DNA from: Eubacteriales bacterium mix99
GTDB taxonomy: Bacteria; Bacillota; Clostridia; Caldicoprobacterales; DTU083
Length of the DNA stretch: 64,000 bases
Reading direction: 5' to 3'
Assembly: GCA_038396605.1 (NCBI GenBank)
Contig: CP121690.1
Coordinates: 2,570,356-2,634,355, forward strand
Positions within the stretch are counted from its first letter, which is position 1; each line of letters starts with the position of its first letter. Below the pieces are notes generated by a model that did not search any database, was not told the origin of the DNA, and saw only the letters and a list, made by a program, of their open reading frames with translations. Positions 15,305-25,246 of the stretch are shown piece by piece. A program made the position numbers and the translations under genes.

Positions 15305-17629
15305 TTATCCTTCTTTATACTGCTCTTCAAACTCTTCTTTGCTGATCAGAACGTTTCTCGGCTTGCTGCCATCGAAGCCGCTGATCAATCCGCGTTTTTC
15401 CATTTCGTCGATCAGACGGGCTGCACGGGCATATCCTACTCGCAGCCTGCGCTGGATCATGGAAATGGAGGCTTGTCCCGCATCTATGACCACTTCAATG
15501 GCATCCGGCAGCAGTTCGTCTTCATAATCATCATGCTTATTGTCCTCCTCTGCTGCGGTTTCTTCCATTACTTCCATGTTGTAATCCGGGCCTGCATTCT
15601 GATTCTTGATACAGTTCACCACGGACTCCACTTCTTTTTCCGTGACATAGGCACCCTGCACCCGGATGGGTTTGCTCATACCGGACGGATAAAACAGCAT
15701 ATCCCCTCTGCCAAGCAGCTTTTCCGCGCCACCCATATCCAGAATCGTCCGGGAATCGGTCTGTGAGGAAACGGCAAAGGCAATCCGGGAAGGAATATTG
15801 GCCTTGATGACACCGGTAATGACATCTACCGAAGGCCTCTGTGTTGCTATGACAAGGTGGATCCCTGCCGCCCGGGCCATTTGAGCCAGCCTGCATATGG
15901 CATCTTCCACATCGCCTGGTGCAACCATCATCAAATCCGACAATTCATCAATAATGACCACAATCTGGGGAAGCCTGGTTTCCTCGACAGGCAACCGGCT
16001 GTTGTAGGTTTCAATATCCCGGACTCCCTTATCGGCGAACTTCCTGTATCGGGAAACCATCTCCTGCACTGTCCAGTTCAGAGCTCCGGCTGCTTTCTTG
16101 GGATCTGTTACAACAGGGATCATCAGATGGGGAATGCCATTGTATGTATTCAATTCCACCACTTTGGGATCAATCATAATCAGCCGGACTTCATCCGGAG
16201 TTGCCTTGTACAGAATGCTGACGATCAGGGAATTGATGCAGACACTTTTCCCCGATCCCGTCGCTCCGGCAATCAGCATATGCGGCATTTTGGCAATATC
16301 CGCTATGACATTTTTCCCTGCAATATCCTTGCCAAGCGCAAAAGCCAGCCTGGAGGGATGGTTGAAAAAGCTGTCCGATTCCAATACCTCACGAAGCAGC
16401 ACCGGAGCAACATCCTTGTTGGGCACTTCAATCCCGATCGCGGCTTTTCCCGGGATAGGCGCTTCGATCCGAACACCGGGTGCTGCCAGATTCAACGCAA
16501 TGTCATCCGATAAGCTGACAATACGGCTGACTTTCACGCCAGGAGCCGGTTGAAGCTCGTATCGGGTGATAACCGGCCCGCGACTGACCTGGTTCACCCT
16601 GGCAGAGACTCCGAAGCTTTTCAAGGTTTCTTCCAGCAGTCTGGCATTTCCCACAACGGTTTTTTCCACCAATGCACTTCTCTTTTTCTGCACCGGTGCC
16701 TGCAGCAGAGAGACCGGGGGAGTCATATAGGGGAGGGATTCCTGCTGCGTTTTGATCTCAGGAGCAGGTTCTTCCTTCCTGCCTTCCGGTTTTTGAGAAC
16801 TTTCCCCTTTATCCGGTCTGCCCCTTTCCTCCTGATCCTTTTCTTTCAGAAAATCAATGATTCTGATTTCCGGTGTCTGTGAATCCTCATTCTGTCCGCC
16901 GACTTCGGGCTCCTCCGGATGTGGAACTGATTCGGGGCCATCAGTTTTGCCGGCTGATTGGTCCGGCTCTGTCAGCAGCTTTCTTTCTTCAAAAACAACT
17001 TTTTGCTTCCTGGCAGCCGCCGACAGCATTTTACCGAACTTTGCGATGCCTTTTCCCGCGTCACCAAGATGAAGAAACCCGTAGACATGGCAGGCAACCT
17101 GCTTTAAAGAGAGGTTGGTCAACAGCAGAAGGTTGATCATCATTACCGTGATGATAAAAATGAAGGCGCCCGGCAAACCAAACAGGGAGTAAATCAGATA
17201 GCTGAACGGTGCGCAGACTGCACCGGTTCCCCTTGTTTCCTGTCCTTTCCCCTCATGGTACGAGGACAGGACAAAAGATTTCAACCCGCTGTCCGTTATA
17301 AAGTTGGGAAAATAAAACAAATGAAAAAGGCAGAGCAGAAAATAGACAGTAACCACAGACAGAATCCATTTTCTGCTGCTGCTTTTCCTGTGCTTTGAAA
17401 GAATGATCCAAATCCCCAGCATTACCGTCAGGACCGGCAGCAAATAAGCCGTCAGTCCGAATAAGCCTCTCAGGACACCGGACAGCACACGCCCCGCCGC
17501 TCCGGAATATTCCCTGAAATATACAGCCAGTCCAAAGAAAAGGCCCAATGATGCAACAAGAACCCCTGCAATTTCATGTGTTCTTCTTTTTTTTTGAGTG
17601 ATGGACTTAGTCCTTTTCTTTTTCTTCAC
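15305..17629 (-). CDS. ftsK: DNA translocase FtsK/SpoIIIE
   Basis: 775 residues: four to five N-terminal membrane helices (to about residue 190), a variable charged linker, then the motor with Walker A GATGSGKSVCINS, Walker B VVIIDELSDLMM, and the C-terminal gamma winged helix (SISMIQRRLRVGYARAARLIDEMEKRGLI) that reads KOPS/SRS sequences. It pumps the chromosome through the division or sporulation septum. The start is GTG at 17629 with GAGGTG 6 nt upstream; an ATG six codons earlier lacks a site. It lies downstream of ylzJ and tepA as in B. subtilis spoIIIE. Confidence 0.96.
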   Translation of the reverse strand: MKKKKRTKSITQKKRRTHEIAGVLVASLGLFFGLAVYFREYSGAAGRVLSGVLRGLFGLTAYLLPVLTVMLGIWIILSKHRKSSSRKWILSVVTVYFLLCLFHLFYFPNFITDSGLKSFVLSSYHEGKGQETRGTGAVCAPFSYLIYSLFGLPGAFIFIITVMMINLLLLTNLSLKQVACHVYGFLHLGDAGKGIAKFGKMLSAAARKQKVVFEERKLLTEPDQSAGKTDGPESVPHPEEPEVGGQNEDSQTPEIRIIDFLKEKDQEERGRPDKGESSQKPEGRKEEPAPEIKTQQESLPYMTPPVSLLQAPVQKKRSALVEKTVVGNARLLEETLKSFGVSARVNQVSRGPVITRYELQPAPGVKVSRIVSLSDDIALNLAAPGVRIEAPIPGKAAIGIEVPNKDVAPVLLREVLESDSFFNHPSRLAFALGKDIAGKNVIADIAKMPHMLIAGATGSGKSVCINSLIVSILYKATPDEVRLIMIDPKVVELNTYNGIPHLMIPVVTDPKKAAGALNWTVQEMVSRYRKFADKGVRDIETYNSRLPVEETRLPQIVVIIDELSDLMMVAPGDVEDAICRLAQMARAAGIHLVIATQRPSVDVITGVIKANIPSRIAFAVSSQTDSRTILDMGGAEKLLGRGDMLFYPSGMSKPIRVQGAYVTEKEVESVVNCIKNQNAGPDYNMEVMEETAAEEDNKHDDYEDELLPDAIEVVIDAGQASISMIQRRLRVGYARAARLIDEMEKRGLISGFDGSKPRNVLISKEEFEEQYKEG

Positions 17630-17724
17630 AATTATCACCTCAGTCATCCATATTCGTCAGCATCTCGGGTTTTTCCTTCCCAGGTCCTGCGGAATATGGA
17701 ACGGAAGGATTCATCGATAAATTG

Positions 17725-17733
17725 ATTATATCA
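17725..17733 (-). promoter_or_regulatory. Extended -10 promoter element upstream of ftsK
   Basis: Minus strand TGATATAAT, i.e. TGn plus a perfect TATAAT, about 95 nt before the GTG start. No convincing -35 is seen, which is common for extended -10 promoters. Confidence 0.5.
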
Positions 17734-17782
17734 CTTCCTGGGCATGTAATCCATATAGATGGAAAAAAAGCAAATGAACAAA

Positions 17783-17818
17783 AAGATCCCGGGACTTTAC
17801 GATTCTTCCCGGGGATTG
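17783..17818 (-). terminator. Terminator after ylzJ
   Basis: CCCGGGA/TCCCGGG arms with a 12-nt loop overlap the ylzJ stop region and are followed on the minus strand by ATCTTTTTG. Confidence 0.7.
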
Positions 17819-18027
17819 AGGGTGTATTCCAGTTTTGATCCAGGCTGCAGACCCGGATCCAGATAGTCTTTCAGGTTGGTGCTGAGAATCCGGTTGATTT
17901 GAACGGTTTTTTCATCCATCGGAATCACTTCCATCCGAATTCCATGATATTTGATTTCCGTGGTCGTTTGTATTTTCTCCTTCTGCTGCCAGATAAGATT
18001 CGGATCCACTATGGTATGAAGAATCAT
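17797..18027 (-). CDS. ylzJ: YlzJ-like protein
   Basis: 76 residues, YlzJ-like family ([13 protein letters not shown]...). Function unknown. The ATG overlaps the tepA stop (ATGA) and the tepA-ylzJ-spoIIIE order is the same as in B. subtilis. It is soluble and small, with no catalytic motif visible. Confidence 0.85.
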   Translation of the reverse strand: MILHTIVDPNLIWQQKEKIQTTTEIKYHGIRMEVIPMDEKTVQINRILSTNLKDYLDPGLQPGSKLEYTLNPREES

Positions 18028-18755
18028 TTGAATTCCCCTTTCCTCAGGCGGATCAGTTCCCGCAGCTTCTCCATGGCATTCCGGACTCCGCCGACTTCAT
18101 GGATCAGACCGTTGGATACCGCTTCCTGTCCGATCAGAACGGTACCCACTTCATTCGCCAATTCTCCCGTTCGGTAAAGGAGTTCATTCCATCTCTCCGT
18201 CGTAATGGAGGAATGGCTTGTAATAAAGCTGGATATCCTTTGCTGCATCTTATTGAAGTATTCATAAGTCTGCGGGCCTCCGACCACAAGGCCGTTCATT
18301 CGGATCGGATGAATGGTCATGGTGGCGGTGGAAGCAATATAGGTATAATCCGTACATACGGACAGAGGAACACCGATGCTGTGGCCTCCGCCCAGGACAA
18401 GCGATACGGAAGGTTTGGACATGGTGCTGATCATTTCCGCAATGGCCAGACCGGCTTCCACATCCCCTCCCACTGTATTAAGAATCAGCAGCAGTCCGTC
18501 AATTTCATCACTTTCCTCAATCGCTGCCAACTGGGGAATCACATGTTCATATTTCGTTGTTTTATTTTGGGGCGGCAATACCATATGGCCTTCTATCTGT
18601 CCAATAATGGTTAGACAGTGGATATTGCTTCCCTTTGCCACCGGTATATTCTGTGCTCCCATTTCCCTTATATTGTTTGCTGTTCCGGCGGTGTCCGCCG
18701 GGCCGGACGGTTTCGATTGCGGGCCCGTACCCTTTGCCTGGTCTCTCATATTCAT
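18024..18755 (-). CDS. tepA: ClpP-type protease TepA (translocation-enhancing protein)
   Basis: 243 residues, ClpP/crotonase fold. The likely nucleophile Ser is in [11 protein letters not shown] and the catalytic His in [18 protein letters not shown] and [13 protein letters not shown] are family signatures. In Bacillus it is linked to spore outgrowth and protein translocation, degrading small acid-soluble spore proteins. CGGAGG lies 5 nt before the ATG at 18755; an upstream ATG at 18779 is less well placed. The first 35 residues are low-complexity. Confidence 0.9.
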   Translation of the reverse strand: MNMRDQAKGTGPQSKPSGPADTAGTANNIREMGAQNIPVAKGSNIHCLTIIGQIEGHMVLPPQNKTTKYEHVIPQLAAIEESDEIDGLLLILNTVGGDVEAGLAIAEMISTMSKPSVSLVLGGGHSIGVPLSVCTDYTYIASTATMTIHPIRMNGLVVGGPQTYEYFNKMQQRISSFITSHSSITTERWNELLYRTGELANEVGTVLIGQEAVSNGLIHEVGGVRNAMEKLRELIRLRKGEFK

Positions 18756-18814
18756 TTTTGCCTCCGTTTTTCTTTCCATTCACATTTGTTATGAATCTAG
18801 TATTTCCAGGCAGG

Positions 18815-18842
18815 CAAAAAAAATGAGCCTTGACAGCTCATT
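18815..18842 (-). terminator. Terminator of dapG, overlapping its stop codon
   Basis: Perfect stem AATGAGC/GCTCATT with a 7-nt loop, then eight T on the minus strand. The first arm contains the complement of the dapG TGA. Confidence 0.85.
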
Positions 18843-20046
18843 GTGTGGAAAGATTGAATTCTTCATGAAGGGCAAGGACAGCCGGCACCGTATCCTCTCC
18901 TCTTACCAGGCAGGAAATGGTCGAATGGGAGTCGGAAGTCTGAAGTACCTCGATCTGTCTTGCAGTCAATGCCCGGATGATCCTGGACATGACTCCGGGA
19001 ATCCCGCGCATCCGATCTCCAACAACGGAAATCTTGCTGCAGTTTTCGATGAAGCGATAATGCTTTTTTTGTTTCTCCAGTATCTCCAATGCCTTTTTCG
19101 TGGCATGGCCTTCTATGGTAAAGACCATTTGATCCGGAAAAATATTGATGATATCAATGCTGATCCCATTGCCCGCCAAACATACCAGAGTATTATTCTG
19201 ATCCTCCATCCCTTCCGTTTCTATGGTAAACTGCGTTCTTCCCGTCATCTGTGCGATACTTGTGATCAACTGACCGGATTTTTGATGCTTCTTTCGTCCC
19301 GGCCGGGAAGAGACCACCGTTCCGGGGGAATTGGTCATGGTGTTTTTGATAATAATCGGTATTCCACTCCTCATGGCAATCTCCACTGCTTTGGGATGTA
19401 TGACCTTTGCTCCCTGATCTGCAATCTGAAGAATCTCAGAATAACTGATGGTTCTCAGTGTGGATGCATCGGATACAATTCGCGGATCCGCCGTCATAAT
19501 GCCATCCACATCGGTATAGATTTCAATGGATTCCGCTTTCAGGGCTTCTCCCAGTATGGCTGCCGTTGTATCGCTTCCGCCTCTGCCAAAGGTGGTAATC
19601 TGCCCGGCTTTGGTGGATCCCTGGAAGCCGGCGACCACCGGTATTTTCCCATGTTCCAGCAGGTGAACAATAAAATCCGGCCGGACTTCCAGAATATCGG
19701 CATTTCCATGGTTTTCATCCGTCAGGATACCTGCCTGCCTGCCGGTAACCGCAACCGCATCATATCCCTTGCCCTGCAGGGTATTGGCCATGACAACACA
19801 GGACAGGATCTCTCCCACGGACATCAGAAGATCCATTTCCCTGGGATGAACATCCCGATAACTATTCCTTATAAAATCAATCAGGGTATCGGTTGCATAG
19901 GGATCGCCCCTTCTGCCCATGGCAGAAACAACTACTACGGACTGAAATCCGCTTTTCCGGGCATTGATGATTTTCCGGACTGCCATTTCCCGGTTTTTCG
20001 ACTCCGCAACCGATGTCCCTCCAAATTTCTGTATCACAATTCTCAT
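18838..20046 (-). CDS. dapG: Aspartate kinase (DapG type)
   Basis: 402 residues. N-terminal kinase motif VIQKFGGTSVA, GRGGSDTTAA and YTDVDGIMTADPR; two C-terminal ACT domains (TIETEGMEDQN, ISVVGDRMRGIPGVMSRI). It phosphorylates aspartate, the first step to diaminopimelate, lysine and dipicolinate. GGGAGG lies 6 nt before the ATG at 20046. Location next to spoVFA-spoVFB matches B. subtilis dapG, the diaminopimelate-inhibited isozyme; asd and dapA, which flank it there, are absent here. Confidence 0.95.
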   Translation of the reverse strand: MRIVIQKFGGTSVAESKNREMAVRKIINARKSGFQSVVVVSAMGRRGDPYATDTLIDFIRNSYRDVHPREMDLLMSVGEILSCVVMANTLQGKGYDAVAVTGRQAGILTDENHGNADILEVRPDFIVHLLEHGKIPVVAGFQGSTKAGQITTFGRGGSDTTAAILGEALKAESIEIYTDVDGIMTADPRIVSDASTLRTISYSEILQIADQGAKVIHPKAVEIAMRSGIPIIIKNTMTNSPGTVVSSRPGRKKHQKSGQLITSIAQMTGRTQFTIETEGMEDQNNTLVCLAGNGISIDIINIFPDQMVFTIEGHATKKALEILEKQKKHYRFIENCSKISVVGDRMRGIPGVMSRIIRALTARQIEVLQTSDSHSTISCLVRGEDTVPAVLALHEEFNLSTQ

Positions 20047-20130
20047 AGGCGCCCTCCCGTTCTGTCCTATTTCTCTTGTATGCATCCATTTTTACTCTAT
20101 CAATTATACAACAAAATCAATGTGTTTTTC

Positions 20131-20727
20131 TTATGGATTTCCTTTTTTCTCAATTAAGACAGGCTGAATCTGTGATTTTTCCATTGCCCTCCCGGACGCT
20201 TCCAATATCTGAGTCATATCCGACACCAGGGAATTCGGCTTTTTTGACGGATTATCCTGAAATATGGGAACCAGAAAGACATTTTTCAGATTCAAAGCCA
20301 TGCCGATATTCCTTGCATTGTTGCCAAGGCCATCGTTGGTGGCTACTGCAATCAGCAATGGCCTCTGATTCCTCAGATGCGCCTTGGATGCCATCAATAC
20401 AGGCGTATCTGTTATCCCGTTTACCAGTTTTGCCAGCGTGTTTCCGGTGCAGGGCGCGATGATCATCAGATCCATTTTTCGAACGGGTCCGAAAGGCTCT
20501 GCTTCAACTATAGTATCCACCGGCTCCCGCCCGGTGATATCCACGACCTTTTCCCGAAAGGCACGGGCTGTGGTAAACCGGGTATCGGTTGTGGTTATGG
20601 CAGTGGAAAATACGGGGAAAAGCTCGGCTCCTTCTTCTTTCAGCAACTTTATCTGGGGAAGCACTGCATCCAGCGTACAAAAGGACCCGGTTACACAAAA
20701 TCCAATCTTTTTTCCTTTCAACAACAA
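20131..20727 (-). CDS. spoVFB: Dipicolinate synthase subunit B
   Basis: 198 residues, flavoprotein fold (KIGFCVTGSFCTLDAVLPQIKLL; APCTGNTLAKLVNGITDTPVLMASKAHLRNQRPLLIAVATNDGLG). With subunit A it oxidises dihydrodipicolinate to dipicolinate in the mother cell. GGAGGAGG is followed after 6 nt by three consecutive TTG codons; the first (20727) is used here, the next two are equally possible. The start overlaps the end of spoVFA by about 10 nt, giving coupling. The longer frame to 20802 lies inside spoVFA. Confidence 0.94.
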   Translation of the reverse strand: MLLKGKKIGFCVTGSFCTLDAVLPQIKLLKEEGAELFPVFSTAITTTDTRFTTARAFREKVVDITGREPVDTIVEAEPFGPVRKMDLMIIAPCTGNTLAKLVNGITDTPVLMASKAHLRNQRPLLIAVATNDGLGNNARNIGMALNLKNVFLVPIFQDNPSKKPNSLVSDMTQILEASGRAMEKSQIQPVLIEKKGNP

Positions 20728-21623
20728 TTTGATCCTCCTCCCGTTCCATCGTCCTGAAAGTGGCGTTCCAAAATATCCATGGTACTCTGACAGATCACCC
20801 ATGCAGCACTTTTGGGTGCGACAAGTCCCGGCAGACCGGGATTCTGCGTGGCATGGATTCCCAGATCTGATGCCGCTTTAAAATCCACTCCTCCGGGATG
20901 GGATGCCAGATCAAGAATCCTGCACTCCGGTTTGATTTTGGAAAGCCTGGAACGATCCAGCAATACAGCCGGTACCGTGTTGAAAATAATATCCTGAGTT
21001 CCCAATACACCATCCAGTTTATCAAGAGGCACCGCCTGACATCCGCTTTCCTCGATCCAGACAATATCCCCGCTGTTGCGTGCCTCCACCGTAACATGGG
21101 ATCCAATTCCCGGCAACATGCGGGAAAGGGCCTTTCCAATCCGTCCATATCCCAGAATCAGCACATTTGCCTGGTAGAGGGCCATATCGGTTTGTTCCAT
21201 GGCCCTCTGAACGGCACCTTCTGCGGTCAGAATGGCATTTCGAACGGAAAAGGCTTCTTCCTTCAGAATATCATAACAGGAAAATGGATAAGCATCCAAA
21301 ATCTCAGAAAATGCCCTGTCTTCTTTTCCAAAAATAATCACTGTGCCCGGCCTCAGATTTGGAAACAGGGATGTAAGCTCTACATCCGGATAAGGATCCG
21401 GAATATGGATTGTCCCCGAGTTTCCATATGGGACAGGAAGCATAAGCACATTGCAGTTCAGCAATTCCGGATCCAATGCTTCAAAAATGCAAACGTTTTT
21501 TTCATGCGCAATATCGTTCCAGCCAAAGGCATAGATAGGAAAGCCATTCTGTGCCAGTATGGAAATAGCCTGTTTCTGACGATTGTCTCCTCCAAGAAAG
21601 GTAAATCTTAATTCCTGCTTCAT
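20718..21623 (-). CDS. spoVFA: Dipicolinate synthase subunit A
   Basis: 301 residues. An N-terminal domain (FTFLGGDNRQKQAI) and a Rossmann domain (NVLILGYGRIGKALSRMLPGIG) of the DpaA family; ends with NPGLPGLVAPKSAAWVICQ. It supplies the NAD(P)-dependent half of dipicolinate synthase. GGGAGG precedes the ATG at 21623 by 7 nt. A mother-cell-type promoter (21649-21656) is suggested upstream, fitting the known sigma-K control of spoVF. Confidence 0.95.
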   Translation of the reverse strand: MKQELRFTFLGGDNRQKQAISILAQNGFPIYAFGWNDIAHEKNVCIFEALDPELLNCNVLMLPVPYGNSGTIHIPDPYPDVELTSLFPNLRPGTVIIFGKEDRAFSEILDAYPFSCYDILKEEAFSVRNAILTAEGAVQRAMEQTDMALYQANVLILGYGRIGKALSRMLPGIGSHVTVEARNSGDIVWIEESGCQAVPLDKLDGVLGTQDIIFNTVPAVLLDRSRLSKIKPECRILDLASHPGGVDFKAASDLGIHATQNPGLPGLVAPKSAAWVICQSTMDILERHFQDDGTGGGSNCC

Positions 21624-21648
21624 GCTGAAACCTCCCTTTTCTGTTACC

Positions 21649-21656
21649 ATAGTATG
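21649..21656 (-). promoter_or_regulatory. Possible sigma-E/sigma-K -10 element of spoVFA
   Basis: Minus strand CATACTAT, seven of eight to the mother-cell CATACAnT pattern, about 25 nt before the start codon. An ACACC sequence 14 nt upstream could be a sigma-K type -35. Weak evidence on its own. Confidence 0.35.
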
Positions 21657-21749
21657 ACGGTTCCAAAACCGGTGTGCATGGCGTTTACGGGGACAATGAT
21701 CCGTTTCCTGCTGAAAACAACGGGTTTTACTGACAGTTGGCTTCGTTCA

Positions 21750-21776
21750 TAAAAAAAAGAGGTATTCCATACCTCT
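21750..21776 (-). terminator. Terminator upstream of the deacetylase gene
   Basis: Perfect 8-bp stem AGAGGTAT/ATACCTCT, 3-nt loop, then eight T on the minus strand, 33 nt past the deacetylase stop. It closes the deacetylase transcript before spoVFA. Confidence 0.9.
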
Positions 21777-21808
21777 GTTGACAAGCCCTTTTATTTGGAT
21801 GAATGGAG

Positions 21809-22531
21809 TCATCCCTGAATGGCATCGGAAACCGTTCCGATATGATAACCCAGTTCCTGAAGCTTCCCGATGATGACGGGAAGCACCGTGACGGTATCCG
21901 CGGTGGGATGCATCAGAATCAAAGCGCCGTTATGGGGATTTTTCATTACCCGTTGCAGGATCTTTTCTTTTCCGTCCCTTTTCCAGTCAATGGTATCAAT
22001 ACTCCACATTATGGTCCGATAGCCAAGGGAATCCGCAGCCTGCAGGGTCGTATCGTTGAATTCTCCATAAGGAGGGGCAAACAGCGTGGTTTTGATGCCT
22101 GTTTCCGCTTCAATCACCTTTTCCGTATCCAGAATTTCTTTCCGGTTCCCATCCAGGTTCAGATTATTGTGATGCTGGTGACTATAACCATGATTTCCAA
22201 TCTCGTGTCCTTCCCTTGCAATCCGATTCATCAGGTCCGGGTTGCCTTTGGCCCATTCCCCTCCGATAAAGAAGGTAATGTGGATGTCCTTTTCCTTCAG
22301 GACATCAAGCATCGGCTCAATATATTCCGTGCCCCAGACCACATTGCATTCCAATGCAATATTCTGCTTGCTTTCCTTTCCCTGGTAGATCGCCGCATTC
22401 TCCGTCGGATTCAGTACAGTCCCGGCGCCTTCCGAACGGAGAAACAGCCATACAAGCAAAAGAATTACCAAAACAATAAGGACAAAAAGAATGATTTTTC
22501 TCCTGCGAAAGGAAAGAAAAAGCACCTTCAT
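21809..22531 (-). CDS. Membrane-anchored polysaccharide-deacetylase-like protein (YlxY position)
   Basis: 240 residues: an N-terminal membrane anchor (residues 12-31), then a NodB-type domain. The zinc motif H-x3-H is kept (HGYSH, 114-118) and APPYGEFN and LILMHPTA are present. The usual catalytic TFDDG is replaced by ECNVVWG (61-67), so both Asp residues are missing. The position between pnp and spoVFA is that of ylxY in B. subtilis. It may be a non-catalytic or altered spore-cortex/peptidoglycan binding protein. ATG at 22531 has GGGGGTGG upstream; an ATG 15 nt earlier overlaps that site. Confidence 0.85.
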   Translation of the reverse strand: MKVLFLSFRRRKIILFVLIVLVILLLVWLFLRSEGAGTVLNPTENAAIYQGKESKQNIALECNVVWGTEYIEPMLDVLKEKDIHITFFIGGEWAKGNPDLMNRIAREGHEIGNHGYSHQHHNNLNLDGNRKEILDTEKVIEAETGIKTTLFAPPYGEFNDTTLQAADSLGYRTIMWSIDTIDWKRDGKEKILQRVMKNPHNGALILMHPTADTVTVLPVIIGKLQELGYHIGTVSDAIQG

Positions 22532-22597
22532 CTGTCCCACCCCCATATCTTTTCATCTACTTGTATTGATATTCATTCCATAAAAAGATATGAACAA

Positions 22598-22639
22598 AAA
22601 AGGAAAACATAAACTTAAAAAAGTTTATGTTTTCCTTTT
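22598..22639 (-). terminator. Terminator of pnp, long A/T-rich hairpin
   Basis: Two arms of 18-19 nt, AAAAGGAAAACATAAACTT and its complement, separated by a short A-run, followed by TTTTTTG on the minus strand. Unusually long and A/T-rich, next to the pnp stop. Confidence 0.75.
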
Positions 22640-24800
22640 ACCGGTTTTCGTTTCGGTGATGATCGCCGAGCCTTTTCCCGGAACTTTCTTTCCGCGACCG
22701 ATCGGATCCGGGCGGAGCCGGTATGGTATCCTTATGGGAAAGATTAATGCGTCCCTGGCTGTCAATCTCAATGACCTTGACGGTTAATTCATCCCCTACC
22801 CCGACAACATCCTCGACTTTGTCCACTCGGTTATGGGCCAGCTTGGATATGTGAACCAGGCCCTCCTTGCCCGGAAGTATCTCCACAAACGCACCAAAGT
22901 TCATGATTCGCTTGACCTTTCCGGTATAAACTTCTCCGACTTCCACGTCCTTTGTAATGTTTTCCACAATTTTCAGTGCTTTTTCCGCTGCAACTGAATC
23001 CGGAGAAGAAATATAAACATGTCCATCCTCTTCGATATCGATCTTCACCCCGGTCTCTGCAATGATCTTGTTGATGACCTTGCCGCCGGCACCAATTACA
23101 TCACGGATTTTATCGATAGGAATCGTTGTCTGAATGATCTTGGGGGCATAAGGCGACAGAGACTTTCTTGGCTCGGGTAAAACCTGCAGCATGGAATTCA
23201 GAATAAACAGTCTGCCTTCCTTTGCCTGAGCCAGTGCCTGTTCCAGGATTTCACGACTTATCCCCTTGACCTTGATATCCATTTGAATGGCTGTAATGCC
23301 TTTGGCCGTTCCGGCAACCTTGAAATCCATATCCCCCATGAAATCTTCCAGACCCTGAATATCCGTCAATATGACCACTTTACCGGTTTCCTCATCCTGG
23401 ATCAGCCCCATGGCAACGCCGGCAACCGGTGCCTTAATCGGTACACCAGCATCCATCAGCGCAAGGGTACTCCCGCAAACGCTTGCCTGGGAGGTGGATC
23501 CATTGGAGCTTAAGACCTCAGACACCAGTCGAATGGTATACGGAAATTCGTCTTCCGAAGGAATCATGGGCTCCAGTGCCCGTTCCGCCAAATGTCCGTG
23601 CCCAATCTCCCGTCTTCCCGGCGCTCTGGGACTTCTGGCTTCACCAACGCTGTATGGCGGAAAATTATAGTGATGGATATAACGCTTGGACTCTTCCTCC
23701 CAGAGCCCGTCCAGGATCTGTTCGTCTCCCAGGGCCCCCAACGTGCATACGGTAAGCACCTGAGTCAGTCCCCGCTTGAAAAGTCCGGATCCATGCGTCC
23801 TGGGCAGCAGCCCGACCTCAGAGGACAGGGGGCGCACTTCATTCATGGCCCGTCCGTCCGGACGGATGCCATCCTTCAAAATGCGTCTTCTTACGACTTC
23901 CTTGGAGATATCGTGGATCACATCGGCGATTTGCCCGCTGCATTCCGGATAAACATCTGCGAAATGATTCCGGACATCCTCCGTTACTGCATTCATCTTT
24001 TCATCACGCGTCTGCTTGTCCATTTCACTGATGGCAGTGGTAACTTTCTTCGTGGCGTAATCCCGTACCTCCTGATTCAGGTCTGCTGTAGGAAGAAATG
24101 AAATGTAATCCATTTTGGGCAATCCCACTTCCCGGACGATATCCTCCTGAAAGGCGACCAGCTCCCGGATGTACTTATGACCAAAGAGGATGGCTTCCAG
24201 CATTTCGGACTCCGTTACCTCGCTGGCTCCGGCTTCCACCATCATAATGGCGTCACCGGTACCGGAAACGGTAAGATCCAGCCTGCTTTTCTTTCTTTGG
24301 TCATTGTTTGGATTGATAACATATTCTCCATCCACCATCCCTACGGAAACGGACCCCGTTGGTCCGGCAAATGGAATGTCGGATATACTCAGGGCAACAG
24401 AGGAACCGATCATTGCAAAAATCTCCGGCGGATATTCCGGATCAATGGACAGTGCCGTCGCAACAACCACCACATCATTCCGGAATCCCTTAGGAAACAA
24501 GGGCCGGATCGGTCGGTCAATCAGCCTGGAAGTCAAAATGGCTTTTTCGGTTGGCCTGCCTTCCCTTTTGATAAACCCGCCTGGAATTCTGCCTACTGCA
24601 TACATCTTTTCTTCAAAATTCACACTGAGCGGGAAAAAATCGATATCATCCCGGGGGGTGTCCGATGCCGTGACTGTGACCAGAACCACGGTATCACCGT
24701 ATCGTACCATACATGCTCCGTTGGCCTGCTCGGCCATTTTTCCGATTTCCACCGTTAAGGACCGGCCTGCCAGATCTGTTTTGTAAATTTTATGTTCCAA
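22638..24800 (-). CDS. pnp: Polynucleotide phosphorylase
   Basis: 720 residues: two RNase PH domains ([40 protein letters not shown] in the second), an alpha-helical linker, KH domain ([18 protein letters not shown]) and S1 domain ([19 protein letters not shown]). It degrades RNA 3'-5' phosphorolytically. The start is TTG at 24800 with AAAGGAGG 6 nt upstream; the upstream ATG lies before that site. It is preceded by hairpins in the leader and follows rpsO, as in most bacteria. Confidence 0.98.
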   Translation of the reverse strand: MEHKIYKTDLAGRSLTVEIGKMAEQANGACMVRYGDTVVLVTVTASDTPRDDIDFFPLSVNFEEKMYAVGRIPGGFIKREGRPTEKAILTSRLIDRPIRPLFPKGFRNDVVVVATALSIDPEYPPEIFAMIGSSVALSISDIPFAGPTGSVSVGMVDGEYVINPNNDQRKKSRLDLTVSGTGDAIMMVEAGASEVTESEMLEAILFGHKYIRELVAFQEDIVREVGLPKMDYISFLPTADLNQEVRDYATKKVTTAISEMDKQTRDEKMNAVTEDVRNHFADVYPECSGQIADVIHDISKEVVRRRILKDGIRPDGRAMNEVRPLSSEVGLLPRTHGSGLFKRGLTQVLTVCTLGALGDEQILDGLWEEESKRYIHHYNFPPYSVGEARSPRAPGRREIGHGHLAERALEPMIPSEDEFPYTIRLVSEVLSSNGSTSQASVCGSTLALMDAGVPIKAPVAGVAMGLIQDEETGKVVILTDIQGLEDFMGDMDFKVAGTAKGITAIQMDIKVKGISREILEQALAQAKEGRLFILNSMLQVLPEPRKSLSPYAPKIIQTTIPIDKIRDVIGAGGKVINKIIAETGVKIDIEEDGHVYISSPDSVAAEKALKIVENITKDVEVGEVYTGKVKRIMNFGAFVEILPGKEGLVHISKLAHNRVDKVEDVVGVGDELTVKVIEIDSQGRINLSHKDTIPAPPGSDRSRKESSGKRLGDHHRNENR

Positions 24801-24825
24801 ATTGCGACCTCCTTTCACATCACTT

Positions 24826-24905
24826 CCGTATCCTGTTGATACGGTGCGGTACCTGTATTATTTCCACGGCCTGTATTATTCATCCTGAGGACAAAACACA
24901 GGTAC
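24826..24905 (-). other. pnp leader with two hairpins
   Basis: Near the ribosome binding site, CCGTATC/GATACGG (24826-24844, 5-nt loop) is a perfect 7-bp hairpin. Upstream, GTACCTGT/ACAGGTAC (24849-24856 and 24898-24905) pair across 41 nt. In E. coli the pnp leader hairpin mediates RNase III-dependent autoregulation; an analogous role here is inference. Confidence 0.45.
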
Positions 24906-24919
24906 GCCTTAATACATGC

Positions 24920-24950
24920 AAAATAAGAGAGCGGAAACTCCGCCCCCGCT
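24920..24950 (-). terminator. Weak terminator-like hairpin after rpsO
   Basis: GCGGA/TCCGC directly after the rpsO TAG, followed on the minus strand by TCTCTTATTTT. It could attenuate rather than stop transcription into pnp. Confidence 0.4.
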
Positions 24951-25212
24951 ATTTTCTCAAATTCAATTCCTCGATGATCTTTCTGTAACGATTGATATCT
25001 TTCTTTGCCAGATAATTCAAAAAGCCTCTTCTGCGCCCAACCATCATCAACAATCCTCTTCTGGAGTGATGATCCTTTTTGTGCAACTTGAGATGCTCGT
25101 TTAAATGGTTGATTCGCTCTGTCAGAAGGGCAATCTGCACTTCGGCTGAACCGGTATCCCCATCATGGAGCTGATAAGTTTCGATAATCTCTTGCTTTCT
25201 TTTCTGATCCAT
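24949..25212 (-). CDS. rpsO: 30S ribosomal protein S15
   Basis: 87 residues, normal length. Family signature [40 protein letters not shown] (residues 15-54) with the H-S-R-R-G rRNA contact. GGAGGTG lies 6 nt before the ATG at 25212; a longer frame to 25305 covers the leader and is rejected. It has its own promoter and a structured leader, consistent with S15 autoregulation known in other bacteria. Confidence 0.97.
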   Translation of the reverse strand: MDQKRKQEIIETYQLHDGDTGSAEVQIALLTERINHLNEHLKLHKKDHHSRRGLLMMVGRRRGFLNYLAKKDINRYRKIIEELNLRK

Positions 25213-25246
25213 GAATTTCACCTCCTCATCCTTTATCCCCATAATC

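Noticed and set aside
20047-20130. Lysine riboswitch before dapG
   Set aside because: The interval is about 85 nt, too short for the aptamer, and lacks its conserved helices.
18376-20157. 593-codon plus-strand ORF
   Set aside because: It is antisense to tepA and dapG, both clear genes; the long open frame is a codon-bias shadow.
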